In this document: positions 5,970-8,082 of the stretch, in pieces | Position numbering within the stretch: the stretch's first letter is position 1 | Layout: each line of letters begins with the position of its first letter | NCBI GenBank assembly: GCA_004211235.1 | Contig: SEEY01000152.1 | Location: 1-8,082 of the forward strand | DNA: 8,082 bases | Direction of reading: 5' to 3' | From: Rubrivivax sp. | GTDB lineage: Bacteria > Pseudomonadota > Gammaproteobacteria > Burkholderiales > Burkholderiaceae | Position numbers and translations under genes: made by a program | Notes under the pieces: model-generated | Seen by the model: the letters and a program-made list of their open reading frames with translations, nothing else | Databases searched by the model: none | Told to the model about the DNA's origin: nothing

Positions 5970-6818
5970 TCCAGCGTCCTTCCCCCCCTGCCTCTCTCCA
6001 CAACCTCCCACCGCACGCTGCCCGCCTGGGCGCGCGAGCCGCTGCTGCATTTCCTGCTCATCGGCGCGGCGCTGTTCGGCGTGGACCGCCTCGTCAATCG
6101 CGGCGCCGCGTCGGTGAACGAGATCGTCCTGACCGCCGACGCGCAGCAGGAAGCGCGCGAGCTCTTCAAGGCCAAGCGCGGCCACGAGCCCAACGCAGAG
6201 GAGATGGCGGCGCTGCGCAAGGTGTGGCTGGACAACGAGGTGCTCTACCGCGAGGGCCTGGCCCTGCAGCTCGACAAGGGCGACACCGCCATCCGCGAGC
6301 GCGTCATCTTCAAGGCGCTCAGCGTCGTCGACGGCGGCACCAAGCTGCCGCCTGTCACCGATGAAGTGCTGCGCGACTGGTTCGAGAAGCGCCGTGCGCG
6401 CTACGACGAACCGGCCCGCTTCGACTTCCAGGAGGCGGTGCTGTCCGGCGAGAGCGGCGAGGCCGCCGTGCGCGCCTTCGTCGAGACACTGAACACCGGC
6501 ACGCCGGGCGACGCCAAGGCGGGGCTGCGGGTGTTCAAGGGCCGGCCGCACAGCAACCTGCTGCAGAGCTACGGCGAGGATTTCGCCAAGGCGCTCGAAG
6601 GCGCCGCGCCCGGCCCCTGGCTGGCGCTGAAATCGCGGGAAGGCTGGCATGCGGTGCGGCTGGACGCCAGCAGCGCTGCCAAGCCCGCCAGCTTCGAAGC
6701 GCTGCGCGGCGTGATCCTGCAGGACTGGACGGACGCGACGCTCTCCGAACAGCGCAGCGCCGCCGTCGCGGCGCTGGCCGGGAAGTACACCGTCAAGGTC
6801 GAGGCGACAGCGCCATGA
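5967..6818 (+). CDS. Membrane-anchored PpiC/SurA-like peptidyl-prolyl isomerase-like protein
   Basis: The 283-residue product has a short cytoplasmic N-terminus, one membrane segment at about 24-40 (REPLLHFLLIGAALFGVD begins at 23) and a periplasmic part. Residues 50-140 match the helical SurA-N-like chaperone region: IVLTADAQQEARELF, then WLDNEVLYREGLALQLDKGD (87-106) with IRERVIFK after it. Residues 150-235 occupy the position of the parvulin domain, but the usual catalytic xHIL histidine is replaced by RFDFQEAVLS (151-160). Isomerase activity is therefore uncertain, and a chaperone role for exported or outer-membrane proteins is more likely. No in-frame alternative start lies upstream: the frame is closed by TGA at 5922. 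The start lacks a ribosome binding site and sits in a hairpin. The stop overlaps the next start (ATGA, 6815-6818), so the two proteins are probably coupled. A related gene pair with HupE/UreJ proteins occurs in other proteobacteria, from memory. Confidence 0.82.
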   Translation: MSSVLPPLPLSTTSHRTLPAWAREPLLHFLLIGAALFGVDRLVNRGAASVNEIVLTADAQQEARELFKAKRGHEPNAEEMAALRKVWLDNEVLYREGLALQLDKGDTAIRERVIFKALSVVDGGTKLPPVTDEVLRDWFEKRRARYDEPARFDFQEAVLSGESGEAAVRAFVETLNTGTPGDAKAGLRVFKGRPHSNLLQSYGEDFAKALEGAAPGPWLALKSREGWHAVRLDASSAAKPASFEALRGVILQDWTDATLSEQRSAAVAALAGKYTVKVEATAP

Positions 6819-7774
6819 AGCGGCTGCTGACGTGGTGGCGCGCAGCCCTGCTGTTCGCGCTGGCGGCAGCCGTGCAGCCCGCCTTCGCCCATGAGATGAG
6901 CATGGCCGAGCTGCAGTTGCGCGAGACCCAGCGCGGCGACTTCGTCTGGGCCTGGGGCGCCGGCGAAAAGCGCCCGGTGGCGCAGGACCTGACCCCCGTC
7001 TGGCCGGCAGCCTGCAGCGCCGACGGCAACCTGCTGCGTTGCGGCGACCAGGGGCTGGCCGGCACGATGTCCGTCAAGGGCGTCGGCGAGCGCTACTCGG
7101 CCGCCGTCGTCAAGGTCGTCTGGCTGAACGGTGACAGCCGCGTCTACACGCTCACCAAGGCGCAACCCGCCGTGCAGCTCTACGGCGCCGCCGACGATCC
7201 GCGCGGCATGGGCGACATCGCCAGCGCCTACACGCTGCTCGGCGTCGAGCACATCCTCGGCGGCATCGACCACCTGCTGTTCGTCGTCGGCCTGCTCTTC
7301 CTCGTCGGCTTCCGCCACCGCCTCGTGTGGACCATCACCGCATTCACCGCAGCCCACAGCCTGACGCTGGCCAGCAGCGCGCTGGGCTGGCTGACGCTGC
7401 GCTCGCCGCCCGTGGAGGCGACCATCGCGCTGTCCATCGTGCTGGTGGCCGGCGAGGCGCTGCACAAGCGCGAGACGCTGGCGCGCCGCTGGCCGGCGCT
7501 GGTCGCCTTCCTGTTCGGCCTCGCGCACGGCCTGGGCTTTGCTGGCGCGCTGAAGGAGATCGGCCTGCCGGACAACCATCTCTTCGTCGCGCTGCTGACC
7601 TTCAACGTCGGCGTCGAGATCGGCCAGCTGATGACGGTGGGCGCCTGCTGGTGCCTGTGGCGCGTCAGCGCGCGCTGGCCGGCGGCGCAGCGGCTGCGCA
7701 CGGTCCTGCTCTACATGATCGGCAGCCTGGCGGCGTACTGGTCGTGGCTGCGGGTCGCGGCGGTGTTCGCATGA
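6815..7774 (+). CDS. HupE/UreJ_2-family membrane protein, possible metal permease
   Basis: The 319-residue product has a signal peptide (1-25, ending AFA before HEMSMAEL), a periplasmic region of about 110 residues (26-135) and a C-terminal membrane domain with about six segments (138-315). That domain carries the family signatures GVEHILGGIDHLLF (143-156), TAFTAAHSLTLA (175-186), PVEATIALSIVLVAGE (199-214), FLFGLAHGLGFAGAL (232-246), EIGLP (248-252) and FNVGVEIGQL (263-272). Intramembrane His146, His153, His181 and His238, with acidic residues D152, E201 and E214, resemble metal ligands. HupE and UreJ proteins are linked to nickel or cobalt supply for hydrogenase and urease, but the UreJ_2 branch is functionally unassigned and no nickel enzyme is encoded here. 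The start overlaps the preceding stop and has GAGG at 6801-6804. The stop overlaps the next start. Family is secure, transported ion unknown. Confidence 0.9.
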   Translation: MKRLLTWWRAALLFALAAAVQPAFAHEMSMAELQLRETQRGDFVWAWGAGEKRPVAQDLTPVWPAACSADGNLLRCGDQGLAGTMSVKGVGERYSAAVVKVVWLNGDSRVYTLTKAQPAVQLYGAADDPRGMGDIASAYTLLGVEHILGGIDHLLFVVGLLFLVGFRHRLVWTITAFTAAHSLTLASSALGWLTLRSPPVEATIALSIVLVAGEALHKRETLARRWPALVAFLFGLAHGLGFAGALKEIGLPDNHLFVALLTFNVGVEIGQLMTVGACWCLWRVSARWPAAQRLRTVLLYMIGSLAAYWSWLRVAAVFA

Positions 7775-8082
7775 CGGATGAAGTCGTCGGGCTGTTCCCG
7801 ATTCCTTTGCAGCGCTCGCCGGGTGTGTTGCCGCCGGCGCTCGTCAACGCGCTGGTGGACCATTTCACGACGCAAGCGCTGGAGGCCAACAACAGCTCCG
7901 ATGCGCTGTCGCACACGCGCATGCTGCAGCCGTCGGACAGCCCGCTGCTCGTGCAGGCCGCTGCCCTCATCACGCCCAAGGTCGCGGAGTTCGGCCGCCA
8001 CCTCTTCGGCGAACAACTCGGCTGGGCCATCAAGGAGATGTGGGTCAACGTGCTGGACACGGGCGGCCGCCAGGCCATGCAC
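7771..8082 (+). CDS. Putative 2OG-Fe(II) oxygenase, N-terminal part (cut by window end)
   Basis: An open frame begins at the ATG overlapping the HupE-like stop (7771-7774) and runs 104 codons to the window edge without a stop. The visible protein starts MTDEVVGLFPIPLQRSPG and ends GWAIKEMWVNVLDTGGRQAMH. The pattern of a short FP(I/T)P start, a helical middle and then (M/L)WVNVLxxGxxxxxH recalls the putative 2OG-Fe(II) oxygenase family known as TIGR02466, in which the last motif leads into the iron-binding HxHxxS strand. The final His104 would be the first residue of that motif. No signal peptide is seen, so the protein should be cytoplasmic. The missing 3' part holds the remaining iron and oxoglutarate residues, so activity cannot be judged. 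There is no ribosome binding site of note; translation is probably coupled to the upstream gene. Confidence 0.72.
   Translation, partial: MTDEVVGLFPIPLQRSPGVLPPALVNALVDHFTTQALEANNSSDALSHTRMLQPSDSPLLVQAAALITPKVAEFGRHLFGEQLGWAIKEMWVNVLDTGGRQAMH

Noticed and set aside
5942..6364. Open frame starting at the ATG in the left arm of the hairpin, overlapping the PpiC-like gene
   Set aside because: The translation is Arg/Ala/Gly-rich with no motif and overlaps a gene with a clear family match. Kept only as a possible decoy start.
6569..8082. Minus-strand frames opposite the HupE-like and oxygenase genes
   Set aside because: They lie antisense to a recognisable membrane protein and to the start of the oxygenase, are Gln/Arg/Ala-rich, and show no motif.
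1..8082. CRISPR, tRNA, rRNA, insertion sequence or phage attachment site
   Set aside because: No regularly spaced repeats, cloverleaf sequences, transposase frames or terminal repeats were seen on reading both strands.

Overview
The window is uniformly GC-rich with strong G/C preference at third codon positions. It carries an argD-argF pair and a PEP-CTERM sorted protein. Together these suggest a betaproteobacterium of the Burkholderiales (Roseateles/Rubrivivax/Leptothrix-like). This placement is inferred from gene content and protein style, not from a marker gene. No RNA genes, CRISPR arrays or insertion sequences were seen. No gap between genes exceeds about 200 bases.

Region 1 (1-2290) is arginine biosynthesis. 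argD (acetylornithine aminotransferase) and argF (ornithine carbamoyltransferase) are on the + strand and essentially overlap. They end at a strong, perfectly paired intrinsic terminator. A 14-bp perfect palindrome lies just upstream of argD.

Region 2 (2291-3083) holds one minus-strand gene for a small secreted PEP-CTERM protein. It converges on argF and shares the same terminator, which reads well in both directions. A divergent spacer of about 190 bases follows.

Region 3 (3084-8082, + strand) is the more unusual part. It encodes (i) a Tat-like exported PCu(A)C-fold protein that has lost most of its copper ligands, (ii) a 745-residue exported PHP-type metal-dependent hydrolase-like protein, (iii) a membrane-anchored PpiC/SurA-like protein apparently without the parvulin active-site histidine, (iv) a HupE/UreJ_2-family membrane protein, and (v) the start of a putative 2OG-Fe(II) oxygenase cut by the window end. 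The last three are joined by 4-base ATGA overlaps and so are very likely cotranslated. A 103-base leader with three hairpins, one containing the start codon of the PpiC-like gene, separates them from the PHP gene. My reading, which is inference, is an envelope module in which a secreted metalloenzyme is accompanied by a folding factor, a possible metal permease and a cytoplasmic iron oxygenase. The substrate cannot be read from the sequence.
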